Below are positions 45,701 through 56,768 of a stretch of DNA of 64,000 bases, in pieces. The stretch covers positions 705,699 to 769,698 of the forward strand of contig RPFO01000891.1 in the NCBI GenBank assembly GCA_009746045.1. The letters run 5' to 3'. Each line of letters opens with the position of its first letter. Position 1 is the first letter of the stretch. Position numbers and translations under genes: made by a program. The notes under the pieces were generated by a model, which did not search any database, was not told where the DNA came from, and saw nothing but the letters and a program-made list of their open reading frames with translations. The DNA is from Mesostigma viride. Taxonomy: Eukaryota > Streptophyta > Mesostigmatophyceae > Mesostigmatales > Mesostigmataceae.

Positions 45701-46189
45701 ACCCGCCAAGCGAGCAGTGCTCACCATGCCAAGTGGCACCGTGCGGCGGTGTTCCTGGACGCCTAATATAGATACACGATGCTCAATGCAGAATGCGACT
45801 AGCTCCTCTACCCGGCAGCTATGGTCGTCATCTAGCAGTGTGCGGGTGTTAAAAGTGGCAAGGGCCAAGGATGCCTGCTGGCCCACCAGGGGAGGACGAC
45901 GATGGATGATGGGGGTGGATGCGGCGGGGGGTGGAGGTGGGGGTGAAACGGAGGGGGGAAGTGAAGCGGTAGAAATAGTGCTTTTCATCGCATTTATTTT
46001 GTCCTGCAAGCGTAGGATGCGAGCCTGCCGCTTGCTCGGGGTATTCGGGGTTGGGGCTGATTGCACAACGCCGAGGCGTAGGTAATCGAGCAAACGTTGG
46101 GTTTTACGAATCTGACATTTGACAGATGAGGTTGTGGCCCGAAATACCGGCACCACCATGGCTTTCACCCGACGGTTAGGTCGAGGCAT
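42714..46189 (-). pseudogene. LINE ORF2: AP endonuclease and reverse transcriptase, one frameshift
   Basis: The first frame (46189 to about 44515) encodes an apurinic-type endonuclease: LATFNTRTL, ILGVQEHR, LLDANATL, CLDYVVV and CSDHRLVRA. The second frame (to 42714) encodes a reverse transcriptase: LIFVDYIKAFD, GVWQGCVLSPYLF and LIYADDTTLIA, with a basic C-terminus (KPPPPKRRSRFDE). The two frames are out of register, and the switch falls in a run of nine G (plus strand) at 44509..44517; one base would reconcile them. No RNase H domain is visible. It nicks target DNA and copies its RNA at the nick (family knowledge). The frameshift may be real or a homopolymer assembly error. Confidence 0.88.
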
Positions 46190-46263
46190 GGTAGTGGAAC
46201 GGGACTGTTTAGAGGCTGTCTCCGAAGCCTGTTAGCCGCGAGCCGACGAGGAAGGTTGTCTAC

Positions 46264-47471
46264 CTACTGGTCACCACCAGGGGCAGCACGCTTCTCACCA
46301 CGAGACTTCTCACTACGAGACTCTGCACCCGTGGTGTTAATCTCAACACCTTCAAAGTAGGCAACCCAGCGACCATCCGTCTTCAAACGCATCTGCACAC
46401 GCTTCCCCCCTGTACGTACCCATCCCGGATGGCCACGACCTTCGCGTGATTCCAGACCTTGCTCCTTGCCGCCAGCTGTGCAGGGGTGTAGTCCTCGTCC
46501 ATGCTGATGGGGCTGCCCTTGAGCAGGCGACGGGCGCCCATGACCCGTTTCTGGTCGTTCACGTGGGCCATGGTGACCAAAACCAGGCCAGCTGGGCCTG
46601 GCAGGCGAATGGCCCTTTCAATGGTCACGTGATCCTGCAGCTGCAGCAACCCCAAGAACGCGGGTCCCCGCAAGGCCTCGGTAAGTGCGCGTGCGGTGTC
46701 ATGCTTGCCCCTCTCAAAATCCTTGAGAATGATATTGCGTTGGCGGAGCTGAGCCACATTCTGTGACGCGACTGCGGTGGCAGCCGACTTAGCCGCCTGG
46801 GCGACTATGGCATCCAGGTTCTTCCCCGCCGCATCCGCGAACGTGACCCGCTTGGGGGGGGAGGTGGCCATGGCCGCCTTCAATTCCAGCAATGTGGCTT
46901 GGGTGACAGCAGAGTTAGCAGCCAAAGACTTGAGCGCACCTTGCACAGACTTGAGCTCAGAGGTGAGCGCCTGCAGCGCAGTGGAGTCGGCTGCGCCGGC
47001 AGGGGTGTCGGCATCGGCCGAGGTGTCGGATGCGGCCGCGATGGTCGCCAGCGGTTTGCAGAGTTCAGGGCAGCATGTAAAGAGGCAGGAGGTGCGTAGC
47101 TGATCGTCTTCCCAGTGCTGCCACTCCGCGGAGGGGTCATCCTCAACTGCGCCGGTCTCGGGGTTGCGGATGTTGTCTTCGGCTTCGTGTCGGAGTTTGA
47201 GGATTTTCCTCACGTCGTCGACCGACACGGTGAAAATTGCCGCAATGTCGGCCGGTTGCAGGCGACCGAGGCTTGTATATTTGGTTAAATCAGACGGTGA
47301 GAGCGGTGACTTTTCAGGCGTGGGGGTAGCCTCGACGGCCATGGAAGTGATTTCCGTAGTACGCGGCTTCTTGGGAGCGGCGGGAGCGGTGCCGGCGAGG
47401 GGGCTGGCTGCGGCAAGAATGTCTTCCAGCGAGCGGTTTTCTGGGGCGGCAGGTGTCGTAGCGGTCTCCAT
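46264..47471 (-). pseudogene. LINE ORF1 (RNA-binding protein), one frameshift
   Basis: The frame from 47471 encodes an acidic, Pro/Ala-rich N-terminus (METATTPAAPENRSL), a coiled-coil-like middle (LQALTSELKSVQGALKSLAA) and a C-terminal region resembling an L1-type ORF1p RRM/CTD (RNIILKDFERGKHDTARAL, IRLPGPAGLVLVTM, DEDYTPAQLAARSKVW). The frame breaks near a short G/C run at about 46400; in the next frame it continues KRVQMRLKTDGRWVAYFEG to a stop at 46264. Such proteins coat element RNA in the retrotransposition particle. Confidence 0.75.
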
Positions 47472-47843
47472 AGCTGCGGGGAAGATGTCGAATGCTGGGC
47501 GGGGGGCGCAGGCGTGCTATTCACGAAGAGGATGCCGCCATGTCGATTCGAAAATAGCGATATCTGCTGGGCAGGCCGAGGTCGAGAACGTACGAAATCG
47601 GGGACGATAGCTGCCGGAAATTATACCAGCATGTTCGTCGTCAAAAGACGAGTCGAATGCAACAAACCCGACTAAATTTCATGGCCTGAGTCGAAAGTTA
47701 TGAGCATTCTCGGCAGCCATAGCTCGGCATAATTTTCGCACCCATCGGACTGCTATCTGCCTCCATATTACAGACAAACCAGGAGGAAATACTGGTCAGC
47801 AAATGGGAAACCACTGAAAAGGTCTAGCTAGTCAGTCATTACG

Positions 47844-49370
47844 TTAGCCATGCCATGATTCCAAACGTCCAAGAACTGCACACGGTGCAAAGGCAAAAAT
47901 CCGGAGGACAGCACTTTCAAATGTGCGGCGGGAACCAAAAGCCCGCGTATGCCAGAAAACATCGTGTTGCTGCAGCGACGCGACGATGTGGACAACGAAT
48001 CCAGTGCCAAGCTCAGAACGGCCGCAAAGGAGATCTGGCACCACAGGGTTCAGATGTGCGGAGATGATCTGCGCTGGTTGTCTCATTGAGATACTACGCG
48101 ATCCAGCCGGTCCACGACGTGTTTGTAGCTCTAGCTTGTGCCAAGGGGCAGCACCGAACAGATGTGGGTGACGTTGCAAAAAACACCGGACTTGACGGAG
48201 CACAATGTCTCGGTCATAGTCGTTGACCAACAAACGATGCAAGAGTTCAACAAGCGTCGTGATGAAATCGACAAGATAAGAACAAAGACGGGAAAAACAA
48301 TGTAACTGACTGAGAACAATGTTCACCATATTTTGCTGTGTGGGAAAGGAGACTGTGAATATGGGGGTAACGAATAAAAGGAATTTGCTGGTATTTAGGA
48401 TCCTTGCGCTTATCATAGACAGCCGTATACGCCAGCCCTTCTTGTTATGGGTAATGTTAAGATGGAAGTAATTGCAATGAGTATCCTCCGACGTGAGCTT
48501 TAAAGTGAGGGACGCTTGCGGGTAGATGCCAGGCCTGCAGACCAGCGGTGATATACAAATGGACTCTCCTTGATATACAAATGGACTCTCTCGAGTGGGC
48601 ACGTGTGTAGTACTCCTACACACACAGATCTCGAATGATTTATCTAGTACCAAATCCGAATGGCTTGCATCACTCCCCGGAAAGGAGAACTTTTGCGGTT
48701 GGACTGTAGTTGTCAGCTGGCGATGCCTTAGGATCAGGAGACCTCCGTCCTATTGCCAGCAAAAGTGGGTGCGAGAGGTCCCCAGTTCGATTCCGGCCTG
48801 GATTCATTTGCAGATCGCGTTTTCCGCGAACCGGCACTGAACGCAAATGGTTTTCACCCTTGCGGCGTGCCAAATCAGAATATACAAATGGGTTGCGAAA
48901 TCAGGGTCACCCTGGATATTAGTCATGGCGAAAGTAATGACATCATCAATGTATCGACATGTGTGGATAAAACGCCTGATGAGAACATCATCGTTTGCAT
49001 GAGGCAATGAGATTCTCCATGAATGCAAGCTCATAAGTGTATATATAGAGGTTTGCAAGGAGCCCCGCGGCACAGTCAGTGCCCATAGGGATGGGCAGCA
49101 CCGATATCTACTATAGCTTGTTGGTATATACATTGCCCGCAAAACAAATGAATGTGTTTTCAACAAGATAAGAGATCCAATGAACAAGGTCAGCCTTCGT
49201 GGTAATATAATTATAAGCATCCCGCACGATAGCACCTGCCGCAGTACGTCCCTAACTCTTAAACCGTTCTCGCGCCGTTTTCGTGGTACCAGTTGAAGTC
49301 CTACCACTCTAACGGACTGAGTTTGTGCGCCTACCAGGCGCCGCGCCAATAATAATTTAACGGTCAAACC
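47844..49370 (-). pseudogene. Reverse transcriptase remnant of the RT element
   Basis: On the minus strand, 49370 to 48892 reads LVENTFICFAGNVY, then PIPMGTDCAAGLLANLYIY and, after a frameshift, HTCRYIDDVITF: the reverse-transcriptase palm, with Y-I-D-D at the catalytic site. After the SINE-like insert it continues GIYPQASLTLKL, YFHLNITHNKKGW and a thumb-like FITTLVELLHRLLV. Several stops and shifts interrupt it. From memory these motifs match a widespread RT family using IPMGTNCAP; its formal class is not assigned here. No GIY-YIG endonuclease or integrase is visible. Confidence 0.65.
48585..48879 (+). mobile_element. SINE-like element A, copy 2
   Basis: Bounded by ATATACAAATGG at 48573..48584 and 48880..48891. 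It is 5'-truncated and ends in CCAAATCAGA. It interrupts the decayed reverse transcriptase between the YIDD motif and the thumb. Confidence 0.85.
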
Positions 49371-50754
49371 TGGGGGGATCGAAAGATCTAGACGTCAGCT
49401 TTCCGTAGAGCACTTCAGACCGTACTTTGGACACCTGGCCAGGGAGAAATGCTTGAGCAAAGTTAGGGGGGTACCATGGTCCAACGGGACCGACGTGCAG
49501 GAAAAATATTGACGCGCACGGCTATGGCGGTGCAAAGAACTGACTGGTACGAGAGAATGGCTTGACGTATTGGACTCAAATTTTGTAGGCATGATTCTTA
49601 GATCCTAAAAATTGAATATCCCTAGCCATGGAAGGTTCGGAGGTACGTAGATGGGTCTCGGGGTGCTGGTCGGCGCAGCAAATGACGTTAGCGGCCAGGC
49701 AGTGATGGTGCGAGTGCTGCATGTTGCTAGGCCGAATTTTCCCAGACATCTGCGCATCGATCAATTTAGTACGTTGTTCCCAACAAGATTTATTAGCATT
49801 GGCAGCCAGTAAAGGCTCGAGGCTACGTCCATTACTCTGGCGTGCTGGCTCGCGCAAGAAAGGTAATCTGCTGTACCGACCTGGTACGTTCTAGCCTCCA
49901 AGCGTGTTCTATTAGCCGTATATAGTTGTATTATCGTTTAAAGCTAATATCAGAGTTATTACCGAGGGGTTGTGATTGTCTTTTTGTTGTTTTGCTGCCT
50001 CTACGCATCGGCTTGTCATGGTTGGGGAATACCATCAGGTCAAGCAGATTTTGGACCATGTTTGGTCACCGTTAGCTGATGCTGCAACGGAAATAGCGAG
50101 GTAACGATTGTTATCGGTCACTAATATGGTAACGTTGATTACCCAATGCTTTTCCTTGGTCAAGCACCCCGAGACAAGTTCTTTTCTGACCAGTGTTAGG
50201 CGTGGCTTCTTGTTTTGCTGGCCAACGCCCACCTTCTTGTTTTGCATCCATTGCATGTGAAAATCGTGGAGATACCCATAACCTGTTTGCATGGGAGCAT
50301 TATACCAACTTATTCCTATTGTTTTATTCATTGTTTCCAAGAACATAGAGGTGTTTTGTCGTTCATTGGGTGTGTTAGTGATGTAGCTCCTTGCCACCCT
50401 TTGTACGCGCGCTTTAGGCCTTGATATGAGCCTTACACCTATTGTATAGCATGAGCTTGTGTCTTATATGCTGGACATGGTGTTGGCATTGCTTTTGTGG
50501 CCATCTAGTTGTTGTTTTGTGCCACTTTGGGATAGGAAACCTATACGGCAGTTCTAGCAACCGTCCCAAAATAGCTTGCACCGTTATAACGGTCTGAGCT
50601 ATTTTGGGCTGTTTGCTAGCTAGCATGTGCAGTTCTGTGACATTTCATGCTGTGAATGCATTGATGGCATGCCTGTGATTCTAATAAACTGCCTTTAAAA
50701 GGCCAGGGCCACCTGATTTGTGTAAATGGTCTATAATGCATTATATATGTCTCC
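49371..50754. other. Intergenic, nothing recognised
   Basis: AT-rich sequence with only short meaningless frames. A small inverted repeat (caaaatagcttgcaccgtta / taacggtctgagctattttg) is centred near 50585. Confidence 0.4.
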
Positions 50755-50900
50755 AACCCCATGTGCACCGTACCCCCCCGGGGGGGGTGCTATTTATAGC
50801 ATGCATGGGGCATAGATATGTGACCAACCAAATTTCCCAAACATTATTTGATATAAAAGCATGCTTGGTTCCAAGGGTGGGCCAGAAAATGTTATTTGGC
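50755..50900 (-). mobile_element. Relic of the piggyBac-like element end
   Basis: caccgtacccccccggggg, gctatttatagc and, further on, gcatgcttggttcc and gggtgggcc match, inverted, the left part of the element at 54221 (ctataaatagccccccc, ggggggtacggtg, aggaaccaagcat). It points to a second, decayed copy. Confidence 0.5.
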
Positions 50901-51089
50901 TAGTTACTCTCAGGCGCACAAAGATACCCAAACTCAGTCCGTTTCGGTGGTTCCAGTCCAGACGGTTGAAGAGCTAAGAGCCACGTTGCCGTGGCCTTAA
51001 TTGGTCTGAGAAACACGCACGTGCAGGTGGTTGCGCCCGTGAGGCCTACGTGCATACAGAAGAGTAAGGAGGCTATACCTATAAACGAG

Positions 51090-51148
51090 CGGACCGGCAC
51101 TGAACGCAAATGGTTTTCACCTTTGCGGCGTGCCAAATCAGAATATAC
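51090..51148 (+). mobile_element. SINE-like element A, 3' fragment
   Basis: It holds ccggcactgaacgcaaatgg to ccaaatcaga, the last 60 or so bp of element A. It is flanked by tatacctataaacgag and tatacctaaacgag, an imperfect duplication consistent with a very short 5'-truncated insertion. Confidence 0.65.
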
Positions 51149-51232
51149 CTAAACGAGCTTTCAAATCGTGCAAATCTAGTGTGGTATATAGAGTGGTGAA
51201 ATCATAGGTGGCTATGGGCATAGGTATACGCT

Positions 51233-51566
51233 GGTGTTCAGCCCGTCTCACGGTGCGAGACTGAACAAGTCTCGCGTGCAGACACGTGTGTAGTACTCCT
51301 ACACACAGATCTCGAGTGATTTATCTAGTACCAAATCCGAAAGGCTTGCATCACTCCCCGGACAGGAGAACTTTTGCGGATGACTGTAGGTGTAAGTTGG
51401 CGATGCCATGGTAACCGGAGACGTCCGTCCTATAGTCAGCAAAATTGGTGCGAGAGGTCCCCAGTTCGATTCCGGTCGGATTCATTTGCAGATCGCGTTT
51501 TCCGCGTTTTCCGCGGCCTGGCACTGAACGCAAAGGTTTTCACCTTTGCGGAGTGTCTGATCAGAA
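51233..51566 (+). mobile_element. SINE-like element A, copy 3
   Basis: TATACGCT flanks it at 51225..51232 and 51567..51574. The copy runs from the tgttcagcccgtctcacg block through the B-box-like AGTTCGATTCC to the terminal ATCAGA. Confidence 0.8.
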
Positions 51567-51599
51567 TATACGCTCTCTGCTGCTGTCTTAGAACGGCTA

Positions 51600-52095
51600 A
51601 GGGCGGCAAGGCGTAGGCGTACTTGGGCTGAGTCTATGACAATCCAACTACCAGCGCATTCATATCCGGCATTCGACAGCACCTCCACCCATAATGCATT
51701 GGCTTCGGGGAGAAGAGCATTCAAAGCATGTGCCCAGATGAGTTTCGAGAGAGGCATCAGTCGGGCGGAATGCGACGCAGCAATGGTGCGCAAAGCAACA
51801 GGAGTTATGTGCAGCTTAAGAGTGAGATACAGATATGGGAACGTAGTGGTGGTGGCGCGTTGCTGCCGCTAGCTTATATAAAAGGAATGCCCGAGCAACA
51901 ATGTTTTGGCTGTGCAGAAAAGCCCGATGAGCAGCAGTGATACTGCGCTGGTTGTCTCCTGGCTTGATACTGGCGGTGGACTGTGCACGCTGAACATAGG
52001 TAGGGCTGGACGCCAACTCGTGTTGCAAATTAAGTAGCAAGGTAGTGAGCACTTCTTGCAGATAAAAGCAAAGTTGTTGGCACTCGATCTTGTCA
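51600..52095 (-). other. Unrecognised coding-like fragment
   Basis: A minus-strand frame reads ALNALLPEANALWVEVLSNA, then IDSAQVRLRLAALSRSK. The composition looks protein-like but I do not recognise a family. A tctcctggcttgatac fragment of the RT-element tail lies at about 51950. Given the surroundings, a transposon relic is most likely. Confidence 0.3.
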
Positions 52096-53142
52096 ACACA
52101 CGTGATGAGGCGGGGGCCCGGCAGGGCCGCCGACCAGGGTGGCCGGGCGGGCGGCGGCGGCTGGGAGCAGGGGCGGGGGCGGCGCGGCTGTCCCCACGAC
52201 CTCAGCCGTGTCCGCAGCCCAGGTACGAAGCCGCTTGGCTGGGGCGCCAGGAACGTCCTGGCGGTGGGGCCGGCCGAGGCCGTCTGGGTGCCCGAGGCTC
52301 TTCAATGTACCAGAACCAGGCCCCCGGCCCCCCTTGCCGTTGTGCTTCTGCTGGCAGCTGCGCAGGTCCTTGACTGTCTGCACTGAGCGTCTGCCTTCTC
52401 AGCCTGCTCGTAGGCGGCCCGCAGAGCTGCTTGTGCACAGCCCTGGTTTGGCGGTCTGGTCCCTGTTGCGGCGGAGCATCTGCCTTAGTAGCGGCGACCA
52501 CTGTCGGTGCGTGACGGTGGACAGCAATTAAGCTGTCGGCGCGGAGGCAAGGAGGGGAGGGTGCGGGCAGCCAAACGGTACTTGGCAGCCGGATATACCG
52601 CGAAGTGATCACTGAAATATCACCCGGCGGCGGAATGGCGTGTAACTACTGGCGACTGGGCACCCAGGGGTCGAAAACGGCCAGGAAGTCGTCCCTGTGC
52701 GACATAGCCGGGCCTGCTCTTCTGCATGCTGACATCTTGTCGGCATCCTTCTGTACAGTCCGGAGCGCACCTTGAGATCTGGCTGAGGCGCCAGTTGTCG
52801 CGACGGTTTCACGCCAGGAAACCGCAATCTGATGCGGCCGGCGAGCACGAGGCGGTGATCAGATTCCTGATTCCACCGTGCTGACAGAATCTTGCAGCAC
52901 GCGAGCATCGACAACTGCCGAGGGGCGCTGAGCCCGGCCGGTACGCAGCTATAGTCAAGGCACACCACCCGAACCGACGGCCCAAAAAAGGTGGCAAGCT
53001 GCTCAGACTGCGGGGCGTGTGAAAGAAGCATTGCATGCAACCAGCGCAGATTCGGCCAGCAGATATTTCGCAAATAGAGCCGTGTTACCGTTGGCTGTCG
53101 TGTTGGTTGGGGATCGAGTATTGAGCGCCCCCAATGCCAACT

Positions 53143-53699
53143 CTTCTGAGAGTCTTTGTATCATGCATGGTATGCCTCGTATTTCGGACGAGATTAGGCA
53201 GCGTAGGTTAGCATTTGTAGGACACCTTGCTCGCACCAGCCAGGTCGACACCGCCCTTGCATGGTCTGGCCGGCCCCCAGCGGCTTGGCCAGCCAGGGCG
53301 ACACATTCTGACCTGGCCTGGCCCCAACAAGGGCATTCCCAAAAGGGTAGGGAAACCTGTCACGAACTACATCCAGATGTTGCTAGACGACCTAGTGGTC
53401 CCAGCCTGGGCAGTTTGATCGAGAACCGCATCCACTCTCTCTCCCGTCTTTGGACTGCCATGCAGGACAAGACGCGGTGGCAGAAGATTGTCAAGGCTCG
53501 CACGCCCGACCCTGTGGGCAAGCCACCTCCCCACAAGAGGAGGAGGCGTTAATTTGATGAGTAGTGTAGTTAGGATTTTCTACTAGACTAGATAGCTTCG
53601 AGTCAGGATAGTTCGATTACGCGGCTCTCTCCACTCCACCATGATTCCATCATGGAATATGTGCTACATGATCTCCCAACGGAGGCATGTTATAATTTT
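53143..53699 (+). mobile_element. 5'-truncated LINE insertion, 557 bp
   Basis: AATGCCAACT is duplicated at 53133..53142 and 53700..53709. Inside is the end of ORF2 (GMPRISDEIRQRRLAFVGHL to the basic C-terminus), the 3' UTR with CTCCCAACGGAG at 53673..53684 and a ttataatttt end. It is inserted in the opposite orientation into the old LINE copy. Confidence 0.93.
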
Positions 53700-54554
53700 A
53701 ATGCCAACTGGCAGCGTGGCGTTGGCGTCGAGCAGCATAACCAGGAAGTGCTGAGCTGAGATGTTGGCGCCTCCTCCTCCTTGAGGGCGCTGAAGAAAGC
53801 CTCACGTTCCGCCTGAGCTCGACCCGCATGTGGTGCATATCCCACGATAACGGTTAGCGTGTGGTGTGAATGACCCTCAGTGGCCGAAAAAGTGGCCACT
53901 AGCTAGCACACGCGGGGATCGCAACACGATGGACTGGAGGTGCGCTGATGCTGCCGGTCAGAGCACAAGAGGCCCACAACACCTTGACCCGGCACGTCGC
54001 CTCCACCATAGTGGATTACCGCCAGCCCGCACGAAGGTCATCGACCAGAAGACCGTTGACCCCTTGCTGGGGGTCGACGGTGCGTCGGTGCTCCTGGACC
54101 CCGAGGACAGCGATCTTGTTGTCGGCGCACAATGCGATTGATCAGCTCGTCGACGCGATGGCGTGCTGGGGTGCCGCCGCTCGTAGAAGGATCTGCAGGT
54201 CCCGAGGGTGCGCACATTAACCCCTCAACCGTCTTTGACTCGTGACTAAAATGAGTCACGAGTTGCACAGTATGCCACAGGTGCCCCCATTCAGCCTAAT
54301 TATTTTTTCTAGACCATACTAGGAACCAAGCATAACCATATTAGGGCCCACCTGGGGGTATAGTGGGTGGTCCCAGTGCTAGCCCCCCCTGCTCTATAAA
54401 TAGCCCCCCCCTCAGGGGGGTACGGTGAGTGTGCGCGGTGACACCCTTATAATGGATGATAGACCCCTTTCCTCAATGAGTTGACCCTGGGGTTGGTTTT
54501 GTAGATAGATTTTTTAGTTAGGATGGGATACAAACACTAAAAATTGTAACTCCC

Positions 54555-55080
54555 CCAGGGACCCATCAGCTGGTGCTAAAAATAACTGGTGACTATTTTG
54601 AGTCGCGAGTTTTTGGGGGGCTAAAATAGGCATCCTAGTGCAGTTTTGAACATGGAAACGATAGGTAAGCATGGAGTATGGGCAAACATGCATGCTAACA
54701 CTTATTCCAACCTGTGTGCCACCAATACCTGCCATAACCACTACAGGTCCCTGCCGGATATGATTGGAGACGACTACGCGCGGGCCGCGAGTACGGGGTT
54801 CACAACCTTATCATGCATGATGGAGCACGTATACCTTGGATTTCACCCTAGTATTTCAGGGGGGACTGCAACTGTACCCAAGCACTACATCCAAACACTT
54901 ACATGTCTTGTTTCACCCAGGGACCCACAAGATAATGCTAAAAATAGCTGGTGACTATTTTGAGTCACCAGTTTGGGGGGGCTAGAATAAACATCCTAGT
55001 GCAGTTTTGAACATGGAAATGATAGGTAAGCATGAAACATGCATGATTATGTTTATTCCAGCCTATGTGGCACAAATATA
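54555..55080. repeat. Diverged direct duplication inside the piggyBac-like element
   Basis: 54555..54720 and 54915..55080 are similar along their length (gctggtgactattttgagtc, atcctagtgcagttttgaac, gataggtaagcatg), about 360 bp apart. They may be subterminal transposase-binding repeats or a local duplication. Confidence 0.7.
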
Positions 55081-55504
55081 TGCCACAATAAGCGTAAATG
55101 CTTGCAGACCCGCTGATACTGTGGTACTTATTTTTACATGCATGATGGACCTTGCACACAAAGTCAAAACATCCCAGCACTCCTAGATAAATTAGTGACC
55201 AAGGGACCATGCATGCAGTAACACTGAAAATTGCCAACTAGAAATAGGTGGCACTGTGACCATCACGGAGCAGATTTTCAAACTGCACAAGTTATGCATA
55301 AACATGAAAGCTAATAAGACATGACCATGAAACAATAACCCATGCAGGCTAACAACATGAAACCAAATAACACATGCACAGGTGGGTCCATGAAACAATA
55401 ACACACACTTCAAACCATGCCGGCCCATGGTGATACACGGCGCGCATGAGCGCGGGCAGGAAAGGCCAAATGCCATGCCACGTAGGCAACAAATGCTAGC
55501 ATTC

Positions 55505-56768
55505 TTAGTCAGCCTCCGTAGGACTATATCCCAGGCGGACATGCTCCGCCCTGAGATGGCGGCGCCGCGCCACCCCCTTGAGCTTCCGGGTGGTGGCTGC
55601 TGCCCCCCTCGTGGTAGTGGCGCCCTTGAAATTCTTGGCGCATTCGCCACGCTGGGAGAGGCGCTGCCATACCCGCTGCTTCGTCACGTTGAAGTCCAGC
55701 CCCTCCACCTGCCCGGAGTGGAAGAGGCCGAAGCAGTTCCGCTCGCTGTTGCTGCAGAACGCCATGTCACAGTGCTCGCACATGACCGAGGTCTTGTGCT
55801 TCCTGCCTTGCGCGCAGCACAGTTGGCACAGCACCTGCTCCACCCAGAAATTTGCCCATCTCATGCATTGTTAAGGGGTGCCACTCACGCTCACCTGGCT
55901 TGCCCGCCCCCTTGAGCTCAGCATAGTCGTTGGTCTCCTTGACAATCTTGGCCACGACATCACGTTGGGACCAGAAAAGGGAGAACAGCCCGAGGGGCCC
56001 AAACTTGAGCTGGGCAGGGGAAAGGTTTTGATAGCAGGCGGTACCCGTCATCGGCGACAGCACCGGAGTATCGGGAAAAGGAAACACACCTGGCTTGCCG
56101 AAACCAGATTTCCAGACAGTCTCGGCTGGCTCCTCAGTGGCAGGAGTGTCGTTAGGAAAAAACGAATCATCGAGCTCAGCCTCACCGCTCGGCACCGGAC
56201 CCTCCGCACCCTTCTGGTAAACAAAGTCGTCATCGGAAGCGTCCGAGACAACGCTCTCGCTGGCCGCCGCCTTGGTCTGACGGCGCCTTTTCGGGGCGTG
56301 GCTGATGGCTGGGTTCTTCTTCGGGTTGCCGACAGCGCGCTTCCCCGGCTCGCGTCGCTTGACCGGTGTGGGCAGCTCGATATCCTCGGATTTGTCGTCG
56401 TCGTCCTCGCCGGCGTCAGAATCGCTATCCTGGCCCTGCTCGCTATCATCGTCACTGCTACCTGCCGTTGGGACCTTCCTGGCTGCGCATTCTTTCACTA
56501 GAGCTTCGTACTCATCTGAGCTGCACGAATATATGAAAATCTGCTCACGGGTGAATGGGTACGTGAGCTTGTCGTCCGGGAAATAGCACCGTGCACCATC
56601 TCCGGACCTGTTCACTGTCACTACCTTGCCCGGCAAACGTACCTCGCTGTGTTTTTCCCCATACTGCTCTATCGCCCAGTCTAGTCCGAATTTTTTCACA
56701 GGCACTGCCATGAAAATGCCCTTCTTTACCTTGAAAGTCCGTATATCTGCCTGCATTTCGTCCGCCAT
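55505..56768 (-). pseudogene. piggyBac-type transposase lacking the DDE core
   Basis: The N-terminal part from MADEMQADIRTFKVKKG has a small beta-rich domain, an acidic linker (DDDSEQGQDSDSDAGED) and basic nuclear-localisation-like clusters (PKRRRQ). It then enters the piggyBac N-terminal module (FWSQRDVVAKIVKETNDY, WHPLTMHEMGKFL). Directly after KFL the frame breaks. In the next frame a C-terminal zinc ribbon follows (CQLCCAQGRKHKTS, CEHCDMAFC, FGLFHSGQ). The several hundred residues between these, including the catalytic aspartates, are missing. A truncated regulatory protein is possible if either frame is expressed. Confidence 0.75.

Larger units (their letters stand above)
42570..47782 (-). 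mobile_element. Full-length LINE (non-LTR retrotransposon), 5,213 bp
   Basis: GAGGAAAT lies at 42562..42569 and again at 47783..47790. The empty site ttacGAGGAAATac survives at 18867..18880 in a paralogue of the host sequence, which fixes both ends. In minus orientation it has a 5' UTR of about 310 bp, ORF1 (47471 down to 46264), a spacer of about 75 bp, ORF2 with endonuclease and reverse transcriptase (46189 down to 42714), and a 3' UTR with hairpin CTCCCAACGGAG (42598..42609) and an AATTT-type tail. It is the source-type copy for the truncated copies at 35932, 41940, 53143 and 60284. Confidence 0.93.
41698..49370 (-). mobile_element. Reverse-transcriptase element copy 2, split by four nested insertions
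   Basis: The element's own sequence is found at 41698..41873, 42443..42569, 47783..48584 and 48892..49370. These pieces are colinear with 18228..19515 where they overlap. Between them lie a SINE-like copy (41874..42430, itself holding a truncated LINE), a full-length LINE (42570..47782) and a second SINE-like copy (48585..48879). Each insert has a target-site duplication. The coding strand is minus; the 3' end is the atcaaggagacaacc block at 41698. The superfamily is unassigned: the RT motifs fit neither the local LINE nor LTR elements, and a Penelope-like origin is possible. Confidence 0.7.

Noticed and set aside
48880-49370. Group II intron or bacterial-type reverse transcriptase
   Set aside because: The motifs (IPMGTDCA, RYIDD) and the surrounding 3'-truncated dispersed copies fit a eukaryotic retroelement; no intron RNA structure is seen.
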